64,000 bases of DNA from Cryomorphaceae bacterium (lineage in GTDB: Bacteria > Bacteroidota > Bacteroidia > Flavobacteriales_D > Parvicellaceae), in contig CAJJBV010000003.1 of NCBI GenBank assembly GCA_905182525.1, forward strand, positions 62,001 to 126,000, given 5' to 3'. Below, piece by piece: positions 1 to 9,516 of the stretch. The number at the start of each line of letters is the position of its first letter. Position 1 is the stretch's first letter. The notes under the pieces were generated by a model that was given only the letters and a program-made list of their open reading frames with translations, made no database searches and was not told the DNA's origin. The translations under genes and the position numbers were made by a program.

Positions 1-400
<400 letters not shown>

Positions 401-416
401 TTATATATTATGAGTA

Positions 417-3400
417 TTAATCTAAATCTATATTTAATCCTAAACCTTGTAATTCATTAAGCAATACGTTAAATGATTCAGGAATTCCAGGTTTAGGTAA
501 GTTTTTACCTTTTACAATATTTTCATAGGCTTTTGCTCTACCTTGAACATCATCTGACTTAACGGTTAATATTTCCTGTAGAACATTTGAAGCACCATAA
601 GCCTCTAAAGCCCAAACTTCCATTTCACCAAATCTTTGACCTCCAAACTGAGCTTTTCCTCCAAGTGGCTGCTGAGTAATTAATGAATAAGGTCCTATAG
701 ATCTTGCATGCATTTTATCATCTACCATATGGCTTAATTTAAGCATGTAAATTATTCCCACAGTAGCTGGCTGATCAAATCTATCTCCGGTTCCACCATC
801 ATAAAGATAAGTTTTGCCGTTTCTAGGAATACCAGCTTCATCTGAATACTTATCGATATCAGCTAGTGAAGCGCCATCAAAAATTGGAGTTGAAAATTTA
901 AGATCTAGTTTTTGTCCTGCCCAAGCTAATACAGTTTCATAAATCTGACCTAGATTCATCCTGGAAGGTACACCTAAAGGGTTAAGTACTATATCAACTG
1001 GTGTTCCATCTTCAAGGAATGGCATATCTTCTTCTCTTACTATTCGAGCAACAATCCCTTTGTTACCGTGTCGCCCTGCCATTTTATCACCTACTTTTAA
1101 TTTTCTTTTTTTAGCTAAGTAAACTTTAGCCATTTGAATAATTCCGTTAGGTAATTCGTCTCCAACTACAATTTGAAACTTTTTACGTTTATAATCACCA
1201 ATAAGCTCAGTTGCCTTTAGATTATAATTATGTAAAGTCGTATCAACTAAGTAGTTTATTTCTTCATCTTTAGTCCAGTTTTTAGAATTAATGTGAATAA
1301 AATCTATTGATTTTAAAGTTTTCTCTGTAAACTTCACACCTTTCTTAATCACTTGTTCTTTGAAAACGTTTATTACTCCTTCGGATTTTTTAGTTCCTAA
1401 AATAGATAGTAACTTTTCTATTAACGAAGACTTAAGCTCAGCTTGTTTCATGACTTCTTCAGCATCCAATTGCTCAACAATAGGCTTGTCAGCTGCTTTT
1501 GATTTACGATCTTTTATTGCTTTAGAAAATAATTTTTTGTCAATTACAACTCCAGTTACAGAAGGTGAAACTTTTAATGATGCATCTTTAACATCTCCAG
1601 CCTTGTCGCCAAAAATTGCTCTAAGCAACTTCTCTTCTGGAGTAGGATCACTTTCTCCTTTAGGGGTTATTTTACCAATTAAAATGTCTCCCTCTTTAAC
1701 TTCAGCTCCAACCCTTATAATTCCATTTTCATCTAAGTCTTTAGTAGCTTCTTCACTAACATTTGGAATATCAGATGTAAGTTCCTCTAAACCTCTTTTA
1801 GTATCTCTTACATCTAAACTGTACTCGTCAACATGAACACTAGTAAAAATATCATCTTTAACAACTTTTTCAGAAATAACTATTGCATCTTCAAAATTAT
1901 AACCTTTCCAAGGCATGAATGCCACTTTTAAGTTTTGACCTAGAGCTAATTCACCATTATCGGTACCATAACCTTCTACAAGAACTTGACCTTTTTTAAC
2001 CTTGTCGCCTTTTTTAACGATAGGTCTCAAATTAACCGAAGAACCTTGATTTGTCTTTTGAAATTTAGTAAGATTATAAACAGTAGTGTCAGTGTCAAAA
2101 CTCACTAAAATATCATTTTCAGATAGCTTATACTTAATGTGAATTTCTATAGAATCTACATAAGAAACTGTACCCTCTTTTTCTGCATGAATTAACACTC
2201 TAGAATCTCTAGCAACTAATTCTTCAATTCCAGTACCAACTATAGGAGCAGTTGGATTTAACAATGGAACTGCTTGTCGTTGCATATTTGAACCCATTAA
2301 TGCTCTGTTTGCATCATCATGTTCTAAGAAAGGAATACAAGATGCAGCAATTGAAGCAATTTGATTCGCTCCTACATCAATTAAATTAATTTCTTCTTTT
2401 GGAGGCAGTGGAAAGTCCCCCATAAATCTTGAAATAACATTTTCATTTTGAAAAGTTCCATCTTTAGTAATCTGAGCGTTTGCTTGTGCAATATATTTAT
2501 TATCTTCTTCTTCAGCAGATAAATAAATTGGCTCTGATCCTAAATCTACTTTTCCTTTTTTAACTTCTCTGTAAGGTGTTTCTATAAATCCTAATCTATT
2601 TACTTTTGCATAAACACATAATGAAGAAATTAAACCAATATTTGGTCCCTCAGGTGTTTCAATAGTACAAAGTCTACCATAGTGAGTGTAATGAACATCT
2701 CTAACCTCAAATCCTGCTCTTTCTCTAGTAAGTCCGCCTGGTCCTAGTGCTGAAAGACGTCTTTTGTGAGTAACTTCAGCTAATGGATTTGTTTGATCCA
2801 TAAATTGAGACAATTGATTAGTTCCAAAAAATGAATTTATTACACTTGAAAGCGTTTTAGCATTAATTAAATCTATTGGAGTAAAAACTTCGTTATCTCT
2901 AACATTCATTCTTTCTCTAATTGTTCTTGCCATTCTAGCTAAACCAACACCAAATTGAGAATACAACTGCTCCCCAACAGTCCTAACTCTTCTATTACTT
3001 AAATGATCTATATCATCTACGTCTGTTTTAGAGTTAATTAATTCTATAAGATATTTTACAATAGAGATTATATCTGTTTTTGTAAGTACTCTTTGGGATT
3101 CTTCAATATCTAATCCTAATTTTTTATTAATTCTGTATCTTCCAACTTCACCTAAATCATATCTCTGTTCAGAAAAGAATAATTTATCGATTACACCTCT
3201 TGCTGTTTCTTCATCAGGCGGCTCAGCATTTCTTAGTTGTCTATAAATATGCTCAACTGCTTCCTTTTCAGAGTTAGATGTATCTTTCTGTAAAGTATTA
3301 TAGATAATAGCAAAGTCAGCAGAGTTTATATTCTCTTTATGAAGAATAACAGTCTTAACACCTGCATCCTCTATCAATGCTAAATGCTCTTCTTCAATGA

Positions 3401-4229
3401 TAGTTTCACGGTCAATTAAAACCTCATTTCTTTCAATTGAAACAACTTCTCCAGTATCTTCATCAACAAAATCTTCAACCCAGGATTTTAAAACTCTCGC
3501 AGCAAGTTTTCTTTCTACAATTTTTTTAAGATTTGCTTTGGTAACTTTAACTTCATCTGCTAAATCAAATATTTCTAATATATCTTTGTCACTTTCATAA
3601 CCAATAGCTCTAAAAAGTGTTGTAACTGGCAATTTTTTCTTTCTATCAATGTATGCATACATTACGCTATTGATATCAGTAGCAAATTCTATCCATGAAC
3701 CTTTAAAAGGTATTACTCTAGCAGAATATAACTTTGTACCATTAGCGTGTCTACTTTGGCTAAAGAACACACCTGGTGATCTATGTAATTGAGAAACAAC
3801 AACTCTCTCTGCTCCATTAATAATAAAGGAACCCTTTGGACTCATGTATGGAATTGTTCCTAAATAAACTTCCTGAACAATTGTTTCAAAATCTTCGTGT
3901 TCGGGGTCAGTACAATATAATTTCATTACAGCTTTGAGAGGAACGGAGTAAGTTAAGCCTCTATCAATACACTCTTCTATATTATATCTTGGCGGATCAA
4001 CAAAATAATCCAAAAATTCTAATACAAATTGATTTCGTGTATCAGTGATAGGAAAGTTTTCCGAAAAAACCTTAAATAATCCTTCATCAATTCTGTTCTC
4101 AGACGTAGTTTCTAATTGAAAAAATTCTTGAAAAGATTTAATTTGAATATCTAAAAAATCTGGATATGAAAAACGATGCTGACTAGATGCAAAGTTTATT
4201 CTTTCTGTAATATTATTTGATTTGGCCAA
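417..4229 (-). CDS. rpoB: RNA polymerase subunit beta
   Basis: Catalytic beta subunit of RNA polymerase, 1270 residues, the usual length in Bacteroidota. The frame is intact. The rifampicin-binding cluster lies at about residues 465-500 ([29 protein letters not shown]) and has the susceptible residues at the classic positions: D in MDQ, H in THK, S in RLSA. Other family blocks are [32 protein letters not shown] and [12 protein letters not shown]. The C-terminal clamp region contains [17 protein letters not shown]. It lies 83 bp downstream of rplL; a hairpin with a T-run sits in that gap and may tune rpoBC expression relative to the ribosomal protein genes. No Shine-Dalgarno is visible; the leader is A/T-rich, as is normal in this phylum. 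Confidence 0.99.
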   Translation of the reverse strand: MAKSNNITERINFASSQHRFSYPDFLDIQIKSFQEFFQLETTSENRIDEGLFKVFSENFPITDTRNQFVLEFLDYFVDPPRYNIEECIDRGLTYSVPLKAVMKLYCTDPEHEDFETIVQEVYLGTIPYMSPKGSFIINGAERVVVSQLHRSPGVFFSQSRHANGTKLYSARVIPFKGSWIEFATDINSVMYAYIDRKKKLPVTTLFRAIGYESDKDILEIFDLADEVKVTKANLKKIVERKLAARVLKSWVEDFVDEDTGEVVSIERNEVLIDRETIIEEEHLALIEDAGVKTVILHKENINSADFAIIYNTLQKDTSNSEKEAVEHIYRQLRNAEPPDEETARGVIDKLFFSEQRYDLGEVGRYRINKKLGLDIEESQRVLTKTDIISIVKYLIELINSKTDVDDIDHLSNRRVRTVGEQLYSQFGVGLARMARTIRERMNVRDNEVFTPIDLINAKTLSSVINSFFGTNQLSQFMDQTNPLAEVTHKRRLSALGPGGLTRERAGFEVRDVHYTHYGRLCTIETPEGPNIGLISSLCVYAKVNRLGFIETPYREVKKGKVDLGSEPIYLSAEEEDNKYIAQANAQITKDGTFQNENVISRFMGDFPLPPKEEINLIDVGANQIASIAASCIPFLEHDDANRALMGSNMQRQAVPLLNPTAPIVGTGIEELVARDSRVLIHAEKEGTVSYVDSIEIHIKYKLSENDILVSFDTDTTVYNLTKFQKTNQGSSVNLRPIVKKGDKVKKGQVLVEGYGTDNGELALGQNLKVAFMPWKGYNFEDAIVISEKVVKDDIFTSVHVDEYSLDVRDTKRGLEELTSDIPNVSEEATKDLDENGIIRVGAEVKEGDILIGKITPKGESDPTPEEKLLRAIFGDKAGDVKDASLKVSPSVTGVVIDKKLFSKAIKDRKSKAADKPIVEQLDAEEVMKQAELKSSLIEKLLSILGTKKSEGVINVFKEQVIKKGVKFTEKTLKSIDFIHINSKNWTKDEEINYLVDTTLHNYNLKATELIGDYKRKKFQIVVGDELPNGIIQMAKVYLAKKRKLKVGDKMAGRHGNKGIVARIVREEDMPFLEDGTPVDIVLNPLGVPSRMNLGQIYETVLAWAGQKLDLKFSTPIFDGASLADIDKYSDEAGIPRNGKTYLYDGGTGDRFDQPATVGIIYMLKLSHMVDDKMHARSIGPYSLITQQPLGGKAQFGGQRFGEMEVWALEAYGASNVLQEILTVKSDDVQGRAKAYENIVKGKNLPKPGIPESFNVLLNELQGLGLNIDLD

Positions 4230-4257
4230 TGTTATGTAAATTTAGTTATTATGTATT

Positions 4258-4292
4258 AAAAAAGGGTATAGGCCCAAGAAAACTTAGGCCTA
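4258..4292 (-). terminator. Hairpin plus T-run between rplL and rpoB (attenuator candidate)
   Basis: The arms TAGGCC (4269-4274) and GGCCTA (4287-4292) are complementary, with an inner AAG/CTT pairing and an AAAA loop. On the minus strand the hairpin is followed, after ATACCC, by six T (4263-4258). This is the form of an intrinsic terminator, but it precedes rpoB inside the operon, so it is better read as a partial terminator. An rplL-rpoB attenuator is known in Escherichia coli; that this one works the same way is inference. Confidence 0.6.
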
Positions 4293-4312
4293 CAATCATA
4301 TTAAAATTTGAA

Positions 4313-4690
4313 TTACTTCAACTCAACCTCTGCACCAGCTTCTTCTAAAGCTTTTTTGATGCCATCAGCCTCGTCTTTACCAACACCTTCTTTAATTGCT
4401 TTTGGTGCTCCATCAACTAATTCTTTAGCTTCTTTAAGGCCTAATCCAGTAAGCTCTTTTACTGCTTTTACCACCTGAAGTTTAGATCCTCCTGCTGCAG
4501 TAAGAATAACATCAAACTCTGATTTCTCTTCAACAGCGCCGGCATCACCACCACCTGCTGGAGCTGCTACTGCTACTGCTGCTGCTGCAGGCTCTATTCC
4601 ATGCTCGTCTTTAAGAACTGCTGCTAATTCATTTACTTCTTTTACAGTTAAGTTTACCAACTCTTCTGCTATTGCTTTTATATCTGCCAT
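4313..4690 (-). CDS. rplL: 50S ribosomal protein L7/L12 (bL12)
   Basis: Stalk protein bL12, which recruits translation factors to the ribosome; 125 residues. The N-terminal dimerisation helices ([20 protein letters not shown]) are followed by an Ala/Gly-rich hinge (about residues 36-50) and the conserved C-terminal domain with [33 protein letters not shown] and a GAEVELK end. It lies 37 bp after rplJ. The following 83-bp gap holds the hairpin described separately. Length and domain order are normal and there is nothing unusual in the frame. Confidence 0.99.
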   Translation of the reverse strand: MADIKAIAEELVNLTVKEVNELAAVLKDEHGIEPAAAAVAVAAPAGGGDAGAVEEKSEFDVILTAAGGSKLQVVKAVKELTGLGLKEAKELVDGAPKAIKEGVGKDEADGIKKALEEAGAEVELK

Positions 4691-4727
4691 TTTTATTTGT
4701 TTTTAAAAAATTTATTGTTTAGTTATT

Positions 4728-5252
4728 TTATGATTCTTTTTCGGAAAGGGTTTTTACTAATCCAGCAATCTTACCTTTACTTGAGGTTAATGCCGAAATA
4801 ACATTCTTAGCTGGAGATTGTAATAATCCTATGACTTCGCCAATTAGTTCGTCTTTAGATTTAATTTCTGCTAGTAAATTTAACTGATCATCACCTATAT
4901 ATATAGATTCTTCAACAAATGCACCCTTTAAAACTGGCTTATCGTTTTTCTTACGAAAATCTTTAATCAATTTAGCAGGTAAATTGCCTGTGTCAGACAA
5001 CATAATTGCTGTAGGACCAGGTAAAATATCATACAATTCTGTGAAGTCTTTTCCCTGTACGTTATCCATCGCTTTTCTAAGCAATGTGTTTTTAACAACG
5101 CTAAGCTTAATATTTTTTGCAAAACACTGTCTCCTAAGTGAGCTAGTAGCTACCGCGTCAAGATTTGAGATGTCTGCAATATAAATAATATTGTTTTCAT
5201 CTAACCTTTTGCTAAGGTCATCAATCATTAACTGTTTTTCTTCTTTATTCAT
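4728..5252 (-). CDS. rplJ: 50S ribosomal protein L10 (uL10)
   Basis: Base of the ribosomal stalk, which anchors the L12 dimers; 174 residues. The N-terminal rRNA-binding domain (MNKEEKQLMIDDLSKRLDE, YIADISNLDAVATSSLRRQC, VVKNTLLRKAM) is followed by the C-terminal helix that binds L12. It lies only 17 bp after rplA. There is therefore no long L10 leader of the type through which L10-L12 represses its own mRNA in enterobacteria; any such control would have to use RNA inside rplA. Confidence 0.98.
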   Translation of the reverse strand: MNKEEKQLMIDDLSKRLDENNIIYIADISNLDAVATSSLRRQCFAKNIKLSVVKNTLLRKAMDNVQGKDFTELYDILPGPTAIMLSDTGNLPAKLIKDFRKKNDKPVLKGAFVEESIYIGDDQLNLLAEIKSKDELIGEVIGLLQSPAKNVISALTSSKGKIAGLVKTLSEKES

Positions 5253-5269
5253 ATTAAATGTTTTGATGA

Positions 5270-5962
5270 TTAAGCTTCAACACTTTTAGGTTCAACTTTA
5301 ACCCCAGGGCTCATTGTACTAGAAATAGTTACACTTCTAAAATAAACTCCTTTAGATGATGAAGGCTTTAATTTAATTAATGCTGTTAATAGTTCGTTAG
5401 CATTATCAATAATTTGCTTTAACTCAAATGATGCCTTTCCAATTGGCGAATGAATTATACCATATTTATCAACTTTGAAATCTATTTTTCCAGCCTTAAC
5501 ATCGGTTACAGCTTGTCCAACATTCATAGTTACAGTACCAGTTTTGGGATTTGGCATTAGTCCTCTAGGTCCTAAAATTCTACCTAGAGCACCTACTTTG
5601 CCCATAACAGAAGGCATAGTAATAATTACATCCACATCTGTCCAACCTTGTTTGATTTTTTCAATATATTCATCAAGACCAGCAAAATCTGCACCAGCAT
5701 CAGTTGCCTCCTTTTCTTTATCAGGACTACATAAAACCAAAACTTTAACATCTTTTCCAGTTCCATGAGGAAGAGATACTGTACCTCTAACCATTTGGTT
5801 AGCTTTTCTAGGATCAACACCTAATTTAATCGCGAGATCAACAGTAGAATCAAATTTCTGTTTTGAAATATCCTTAATAATTTTTGAGGCATCTTCTAAT
5901 GAATAAGATTTCTCTATATCAAACTTGGATAAAGCTTCCTTTCTATATTTTGAGAGTGTCAT
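5270..5962 (-). CDS. rplA: 50S ribosomal protein L1 (uL1)
   Basis: L1-stalk protein that binds 23S rRNA and helps E-site tRNA leave; 230 residues, normal length. Family blocks: [20 protein letters not shown] near the N-terminus, [21 protein letters not shown] (about residues 49-69), [14 protein letters not shown]-like [16 protein letters not shown], and the C-terminal [20 protein letters not shown]. It lies 17 bp after rplK. In many bacteria L1 represses translation of the rplK-rplA mRNA by binding the leader; see the hairpin upstream of rplK. Confidence 0.98.
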   Translation of the reverse strand: MTLSKYRKEALSKFDIEKSYSLEDASKIIKDISKQKFDSTVDLAIKLGVDPRKANQMVRGTVSLPHGTGKDVKVLVLCSPDKEKEATDAGADFAGLDEYIEKIKQGWTDVDVIITMPSVMGKVGALGRILGPRGLMPNPKTGTVTMNVGQAVTDVKAGKIDFKVDKYGIIHSPIGKASFELKQIIDNANELLTALIKLKPSSSKGVYFRSVTISSTMSPGVKVEPKSVEA

Positions 5963-5979
5963 TATTGTTAATTTTATGA

Positions 5980-6423
5980 TTAATTACTCCAAGGAGCTTT
6001 TCCTTTTACATTCAAGCCCATACTTCTTGCTGTTCCAGCCATCATCTTCATTGCAGATTCAACTGTAAAGCAATTTAGATCAGGCATTTTATCTTCTGAT
6101 ATTATCTTAATTTGATCCCATGTAATTGACCCAATTTTGATTTTATTAGATTCTGGAGAACCTTTTTTAATCTTAACTGCTTCCAGTAACTGTACAGCTG
6201 CTGGGGGTGTTTTTACAACAAAATCAAAGGACTTGTCAGAGTAAACAGTAATTACACAAGGTAAAACCTTTCCTGCTTTTTCTTGAGTACGTGCATTAAA
6301 CTGCTTACAAAACTCCATAATATTAACTCCTTTTGCACCTAACGCAGGTCCTACAGGAGGAGAAGGATTTGCAGCACCACCCCTAATTTGAAGTTTAATT
6401 AATCCACTTATTTCTTTAGCCAT
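5980..6423 (-). CDS. rplK: 50S ribosomal protein L11 (uL11)
   Basis: Component of the GTPase-associated centre of the 50S subunit; 147 residues. The N-terminal domain contains the conserved proline-rich loop [20 protein letters not shown] (thiostrepton and micrococcin contact region), and the C-terminal rRNA-binding domain has [18 protein letters not shown]. First gene of the rplKAJL run; its 68-bp leader after nusG holds a stem-loop that could be the L1 regulatory site. The family assignment is certain. Confidence 0.99.
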   Translation of the reverse strand: MAKEISGLIKLQIRGGAANPSPPVGPALGAKGVNIMEFCKQFNARTQEKAGKVLPCVITVYSDKSFDFVVKTPPAAVQLLEAVKIKKGSPESNKIKIGSITWDQIKIISEDKMPDLNCFTVESAMKMMAGTARSMGLNVKGKAPWSN

Positions 6424-6442
6424 TTTTATTTATTTATAAATA

Positions 6443-6482
6443 TGTAAAACGCCACAGGGAAGCTTAACAGTATTGTTTTACA
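6443..6482 (-). promoter_or_regulatory. Stem-loop in the rplK leader (possible L1 autoregulatory site)
   Basis: Arms of 8 bp (6443-6450 and 6475-6482, TGTAAAAC / GTTTTACA) enclose a 24-base loop in the gap between nusG and rplK, 20 bases before the rplK start. Ribosomal protein L1 is known to repress the L11-L1 operon by binding a leader RNA that mimics its rRNA site. Position and structure fit that role, but I could not match the loop to an L1 consensus, so the function is inference. Confidence 0.35.
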
Positions 6483-6491
6483 ATTTCGTTA

Positions 6492-7043
6492 TTATCCATC
6501 TTTCTCAACTTGCATATAGTTTAACTCTAAAGGTGTTTTACGACCGAAGATTTTAACCATAACAGTTAACTTTTTCTTTTCCTCATTAATATTTTCTATA
6601 ATTCCATTAAAATTGTTGAACGGTCCATCCACTACTTTAACTGACTCGCCAATGACATATGGAATATTCATTTCCTCATCGTTGACAGCTAACTCGTCAA
6701 CTTTACCTAAAATTCTATTTACTTCAGTTTGTCTCATTGGAAGAGGATCTCCCCCTTTTGTAGCACCTAGAAAACCAAGAACATTAGTCAAAGATTTAAT
6801 TATATGTTCTACTTCGCCAATAAGTGCAGCCTGAATTAAAACATAACCTGGAAAATAATTTTTTTCTTTAGAAATCTTTTTTCCTTTTCTAATTTGATAA
6901 ATCTTTTCTGTTGGAATTAAAACTTGCTCCACGTAATCATTTAATTTATGCCTGTCAATTTCTAATTCTAACAACTCTTTGACTCTTTTTTCCTTGCCAC
7001 TTATAGCTCTAATAACATACCACTTTTTTGTAATCTCAGACAT
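6492..7043 (-). CDS. nusG: Transcription termination/antitermination factor NusG
   Basis: NusG binds RNA polymerase and couples it to Rho or to the ribosome; 183 residues. The NGN domain starts with KKWYVIRAISGKEKRVKELL and includes YFPGYVLIQAAL and TNVLGFLG; the C-terminal KOW domain has GESVKVVDGPFNNFNGIIEN. It begins 3 bp after secE and precedes rplK, the classic secE-nusG-rplK order. There is no extra domain, and the length is normal for the core factor rather than a specialised paralogue. Confidence 0.98.
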   Translation of the reverse strand: MSEITKKWYVIRAISGKEKRVKELLELEIDRHKLNDYVEQVLIPTEKIYQIRKGKKISKEKNYFPGYVLIQAALIGEVEHIIKSLTNVLGFLGATKGGDPLPMRQTEVNRILGKVDELAVNDEEMNIPYVIGESVKVVDGPFNNFNGIIENINEEKKKLTVMVKIFGRKTPLELNYMQVEKDG

Positions 7044-7046
7044 AAT

Positions 7047-7286
7047 TTAATTATTGATAAAGTGATAAATAAATCCTAAAATGCCTCTCCAGCTAAAAGA
7101 TGCAGCATTATCAGACACAGGCCATATGCCAAAAATATAATCCATTAACCATATAATTAGTGCCAAAATAATACTTGTTACTAAAACGATGATTGAGCTA
7201 GTTTGTAAATCTTGCCAAGTAGGCCACGAAACTTTATTTGAAAGCTCGTGAACAATTTCTTCAATATAATTTTTAATTCCAGCCAA
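7047..7286 (-). CDS. secE: Preprotein translocase subunit SecE (TTG start)
   Basis: Small essential subunit of the SecYEG channel; 79 residues with one membrane segment (about residues 30-50, SSIIVLVTSIILALIIWLMD) preceded by the family motif VHELSNKVSWPTWQDL. I place the start at TTG 7286-7284 (reading M-AGIKNYIEEIVHEL), 22 bp after tRNA-Trp. The same frame stays open upstream to 7400, but that part runs straight through the tRNA gene and cannot be coding. No ATG lies in frame between the tRNA and the conserved region, so TTG is the only standard option. It is followed closely by nusG. Confidence 0.9.
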   Translation of the reverse strand: MAGIKNYIEEIVHELSNKVSWPTWQDLQTSSIIVLVTSIILALIIWLMDYIFGIWPVSDNAASFSWRGILGFIYHFINN

Positions 7287-7308
7287 TTTAATTCTTTTAA
7301 CTTGTTTG

Positions 7309-7381
7309 CACGGATGGAGAGATTCGAACTCCCGACACCTGGTTTTGGAGACCAGTGCTCTACCAACTGAGCTACATCCGT
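7309..7381 (-). tRNA. tRNA-Trp (anticodon CCA)
   Basis: A 73-base cloverleaf. The acceptor stem is ACGGATG with CATCCGT, discriminator G. The anticodon stem CTGGT/ACCAG encloses loop CTCCAAA, anticodon CCA. The T arm reads GGGAGTTCGAATCTCTC-like. The CCA tail is not encoded. It sits between tuf and secE, a placement common in many bacterial phyla. Confidence 0.97.
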
Positions 7382-7390
7382 AATATACAC

Positions 7391-7422
7391 CTAAAGGCAT
7401 TCTACTACTAGAACACCTTTAG
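7391..7422 (-). other. Stem-loop between tuf and tRNA-Trp
   Basis: Arms CTAAAGG (7391-7397) and CCTTTAG (7416-7422) pair; after a CA/CA internal loop a second stem TTCTA/TAGAA closes a CTAC tetraloop. It has no T-run after it, so it is not a standard terminator. It lies just before the tRNA-Trp 5' end, where a processing hairpin separating tuf mRNA from the tRNA would be expected. The role is inference. Confidence 0.45.
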
Positions 7423-7444
7423 AGATCACAAACTTCTATTTATA

Positions 7445-8626
7445 CTATTTTACAATTTCAGTTACCTGACCTGCTCCAACAGTTCTTCCACCTTCTCTAA
7501 TAGCAAATCTTAATCCTACATCCATAGCAACACCCGTAATTAATTCTACATCAATAGTAACATTGTCACCAGGCATAACCATTTCTCTTCCTGACTCAAG
7601 TTTTATTGTTCCAGTAACATCAAGTGTTCTAAAGTAGAATTGTGGTCTGTAATTATTATGAAATGGAGTATGTCTACCACCCTCTTCTTTTTTCAAAATA
7701 TATACTTCAGCTTTAAATTTAGCATGAGGAGTAATTGTACCAGGTTTAGCAATAACCATTCCTCTTTTTATAGCTTCTTTTTCAATTCCTCTGAGTAATA
7801 AACCTACATTTTCACCAGCTCTACCTTCGTCTAATATTTTTCTAAACATTTCAACACCAGTAACGGTAGAAGACATTTTTTCTTCACTTAGACCTACAAT
7901 ATCAACGTTATCACCAGTGTTAACAATTCCAGTTTCAATAGCACCTGTTGCAACAGTTCCTCTTCCAGTAATAGAGAATACATCTTCAACAGACATTAAA
8001 AATGGTTTTGCTTCATCTCTTACCGGAGTTTCAATCCAAGTGTCTACAGTTTTCATTAATTCCAATACTGAATCAACTCCAGACTGCTCACCATTAAGAG
8101 CTGCTAAGGCAGAACCTTTAATAATAGGAGTGTCATTAAAATCATAAGATTCTAATAAGTCTCCTAATTCCATTTCTACTAATTCAATTAGTTCTTCATC
8201 GTCAACTAAATCAACTTTATTCATAAAGACAACAAGTCTAGGTACATTAACCTGCTTAGCTAAAAGAATGTGCTCTCTTGTTTGAGGCATAGGACCATCA
8301 GTTGCTGCGCAAACTAAAATTCCACCATCCATTTGTGCTGCACCTGTAACCATGTTTTTAACATAATCTGCGTGACCTGGACAGTCAACGTGCGCATAGT
8401 GACGTTTTTCAGTTTCATATTCAATATGAGCAGTATTAATAGTAATACCTCTTTCTTTTTCTTCAGGTGCATTATCAATCTGATCGAAATCTTGCTTATC
8501 AGCTAGTCCTGCATCAGAAAGCACTTTAGAAATTGCTGCAGTAAGTGTGGTTTTCCCATGATCTACATGACCTATGGTACCTACGTTTACATGCGGTTTG
8601 GTTCTTTCGAAATTTTCTTTTGCCAT
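7445..8626 (-). CDS. tuf: Translation elongation factor Tu
   Basis: GTPase that delivers aminoacyl-tRNA to the ribosome; 393 residues, the usual length. G1 GHVDHGKT (about residues 19-26), effector region [17 protein letters not shown]3 [12 protein letters not shown] and G4 [11 protein letters not shown] are all present; domains 2 and 3 follow, ending [15 protein letters not shown]. It is embedded between a four-tRNA cluster upstream and tRNA-Trp/secE downstream, so it is probably cotranscribed with the tRNAs from the promoter near 9155-9187. The leader has no Shine-Dalgarno. Confidence 0.99.
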   Translation of the reverse strand: MAKENFERTKPHVNVGTIGHVDHGKTTLTAAISKVLSDAGLADKQDFDQIDNAPEEKERGITINTAHIEYETEKRHYAHVDCPGHADYVKNMVTGAAQMDGGILVCAATDGPMPQTREHILLAKQVNVPRLVVFMNKVDLVDDEELIELVEMELGDLLESYDFNDTPIIKGSALAALNGEQSGVDSVLELMKTVDTWIETPVRDEAKPFLMSVEDVFSITGRGTVATGAIETGIVNTGDNVDIVGLSEEKMSSTVTGVEMFRKILDEGRAGENVGLLLRGIEKEAIKRGMVIAKPGTITPHAKFKAEVYILKKEEGGRHTPFHNNYRPQFYFRTLDVTGTIKLESGREMVMPGDNVTIDVELITGVAMDVGLRFAIREGGRTVGAGQVTEIVK

Positions 8627-8700
8627 TTCTTTTGTTGTTTAGTTACTAATTTATTTTTATTTATTTTTTATTTTATATATTAAATGCCGTTAAGCACATG

Positions 8701-8772
8701 AGCCAATGACGGGAGTTGAACCCGTGACCTCTTCCTTACCAAGGAAGCGCTCTACCTCTGAGCTACATCGGC
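8701..8772 (-). tRNA. tRNA-Thr (anticodon GGT)
   Basis: A 72-base cloverleaf. Acceptor GCCGATG pairs with CATTGGC (one G-T), discriminator T. The anticodon stem CTTCC/GGAAG encloses TTGGTAA, anticodon GGT. The T arm contains GGGTTCAACTCCC. No CCA is encoded. It is the tRNA nearest tuf, 74 bp upstream of it. Confidence 0.96.
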
Positions 8773-8788
8773 AGTTCCATTAAAAAAG

Positions 8789-8861
8789 AGCGGGAGACGA
8801 GATTCGAACTCGCGACCCTCAGCTTGGAAGGCTGATGCTCTACCAACTGAGCTACTCCCGC
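8789..8861 (-). tRNA. tRNA-Gly (anticodon TCC)
   Basis: A 73-base cloverleaf. Acceptor GCGGGAG pairs with CTCCCGC, discriminator T. The anticodon stem TCAGC/GCTGA encloses CTTCCAA, anticodon TCC. The T arm contains GAGTTCGAATCTC. No CCA is encoded. It is 16 bp from tRNA-Thr(GGT). Confidence 0.97.
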
Positions 8862-8942
8862 AAAATGGACCACAAATGTAATACATAATAACGTACCCAT
8901 TAAAAAAAAGTGCAGAATATGTCACATTGGTATTGGCTTGGG

Positions 8943-9024
8943 TGGGGAGAGCAGGATTCGAACCTGCGAAGGCGAAGCCATCAGATTTACAGTCTGACCT
9001 CGTTGACCGCTTGAGTATCTCCCC
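8943..9024 (-). tRNA. tRNA-Tyr (anticodon GTA)
   Basis: An 82-base class II tRNA with a long variable arm (GGCTTCGCC). Acceptor GGGGAGA pairs with TCTCCCC, discriminator A. The anticodon stem TCAGA/TCTGA encloses CTGTAAA, anticodon GTA. No CCA is encoded. Confidence 0.97.
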
Positions 9025-9050
9025 TGAAATACTTTATATAAAGAACTTAA

Positions 9051-9124
9051 AGCCGATGGAGGGACTCGAACCCACGACCTGCTGATTACAAATCAGCTGC
9101 TCTAGCCAGCTGAGCTACATCGGC
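9051..9124 (-). tRNA. tRNA-Thr (anticodon TGT)
   Basis: A 74-base cloverleaf, first in the tRNA cluster. Acceptor GCCGATG pairs with CATCGGC, discriminator T. The anticodon stem GCTGA/TCAGC encloses TTTGTAA, anticodon TGT. The order Thr(TGT)-Tyr-Gly-Thr(GGT)-tuf matches the cluster known upstream of tufB in Escherichia coli. Confidence 0.97.
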
Positions 9125-9154
9125 AAAATACCCCTACTTCGCAGAAAAGGTTTG

Positions 9155-9187
9155 CAAATTTATAAAAAGATATTGTATATATTACAA
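9155..9187 (-). promoter_or_regulatory. Promoter of the tRNA-tuf operon
   Basis: On the minus strand a -33 TTG (9187-9185) is followed after 22 bases by TAAATTTG (9162-9155), matching the Bacteroidota pattern TTG-N17-23-TAnnTTTG. It lies about 30 bases before the first tRNA, so transcription should begin near 9148. The box continues into GCAAAC, shared with the rpsU and HU promoters. Confidence 0.65.
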
Positions 9188-9201
9188 AGTGATAAAAAAA
9201 A

Positions 9202-9504
9202 TTAACTTTTTGTATAAAGCTTTTCTTTATGTTTAGTGATTTGGATCCTTAAAGCATCTACCGCATCATCTATTGCTTCCTCGAATGATTTAGATCTTTT
9301 TTTTGCAAAAAGTTCTTTTCCGGGAACATTAATTTTTATTTCTACAAGTTTATTATTATTGGAATTCGGTGTTATTATTTTAAGGAAAACCTCCGAATCT
9401 ACAATATTTCCAAAAAACAAATTAAGCTTATTAACTTTTTGGTTAATAAAATCAACTAACTTTTGATCGGCTGAAAATTGAATACTGTGTACTTTTACTT
9501 GCAT
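9202..9504 (-). CDS. hpf: Ribosome hibernation promoting factor (short HPF/RaiA type)
   Basis: 100-residue member of the sigma-54 modulation/S30AE family, which binds the 30S subunit and inactivates ribosomes in stationary phase. It begins MQVKVHSIQFSADQKLVDFI and ends with the helix SFEEAIDDAVDALRIQITKHKEK, both typical. There is no C-terminal dimerisation tail, so it is the short form. It lies 12 bp after the recombinase gene in an rpsU-xer-hpf run typical of Bacteroidota. No separate promoter is evident. Confidence 0.93.
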   Translation of the reverse strand: MQVKVHSIQFSADQKLVDFINQKVNKLNLFFGNIVDSEVFLKIITPNSNNNKLVEIKINVPGKELFAKKRSKSFEEAIDDAVDALRIQITKHKEKLYTKS

Positions 9505-9516
9505 AATTTTAATATT

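Noticed and set aside
1360-1836. 158-codon plus-strand ORF inside rpoB
   Set aside because: Antisense shadow of a conserved gene; serine-rich composition comes from the reverse frame.
5626-5820. 64-codon minus-strand ORF within rplA
   Set aside because: Out-of-frame reading of rplA.
7181-7390. Alternative 69-codon ORF across tRNA-Trp and secE
   Set aside because: It overlaps the tRNA and secE in another frame and has no family features.
7287-7400. Upstream extension of the secE reading frame to an ATG at 7400
   Set aside because: It passes through the whole tRNA-Trp gene; the secE family N-terminus begins near 7286.
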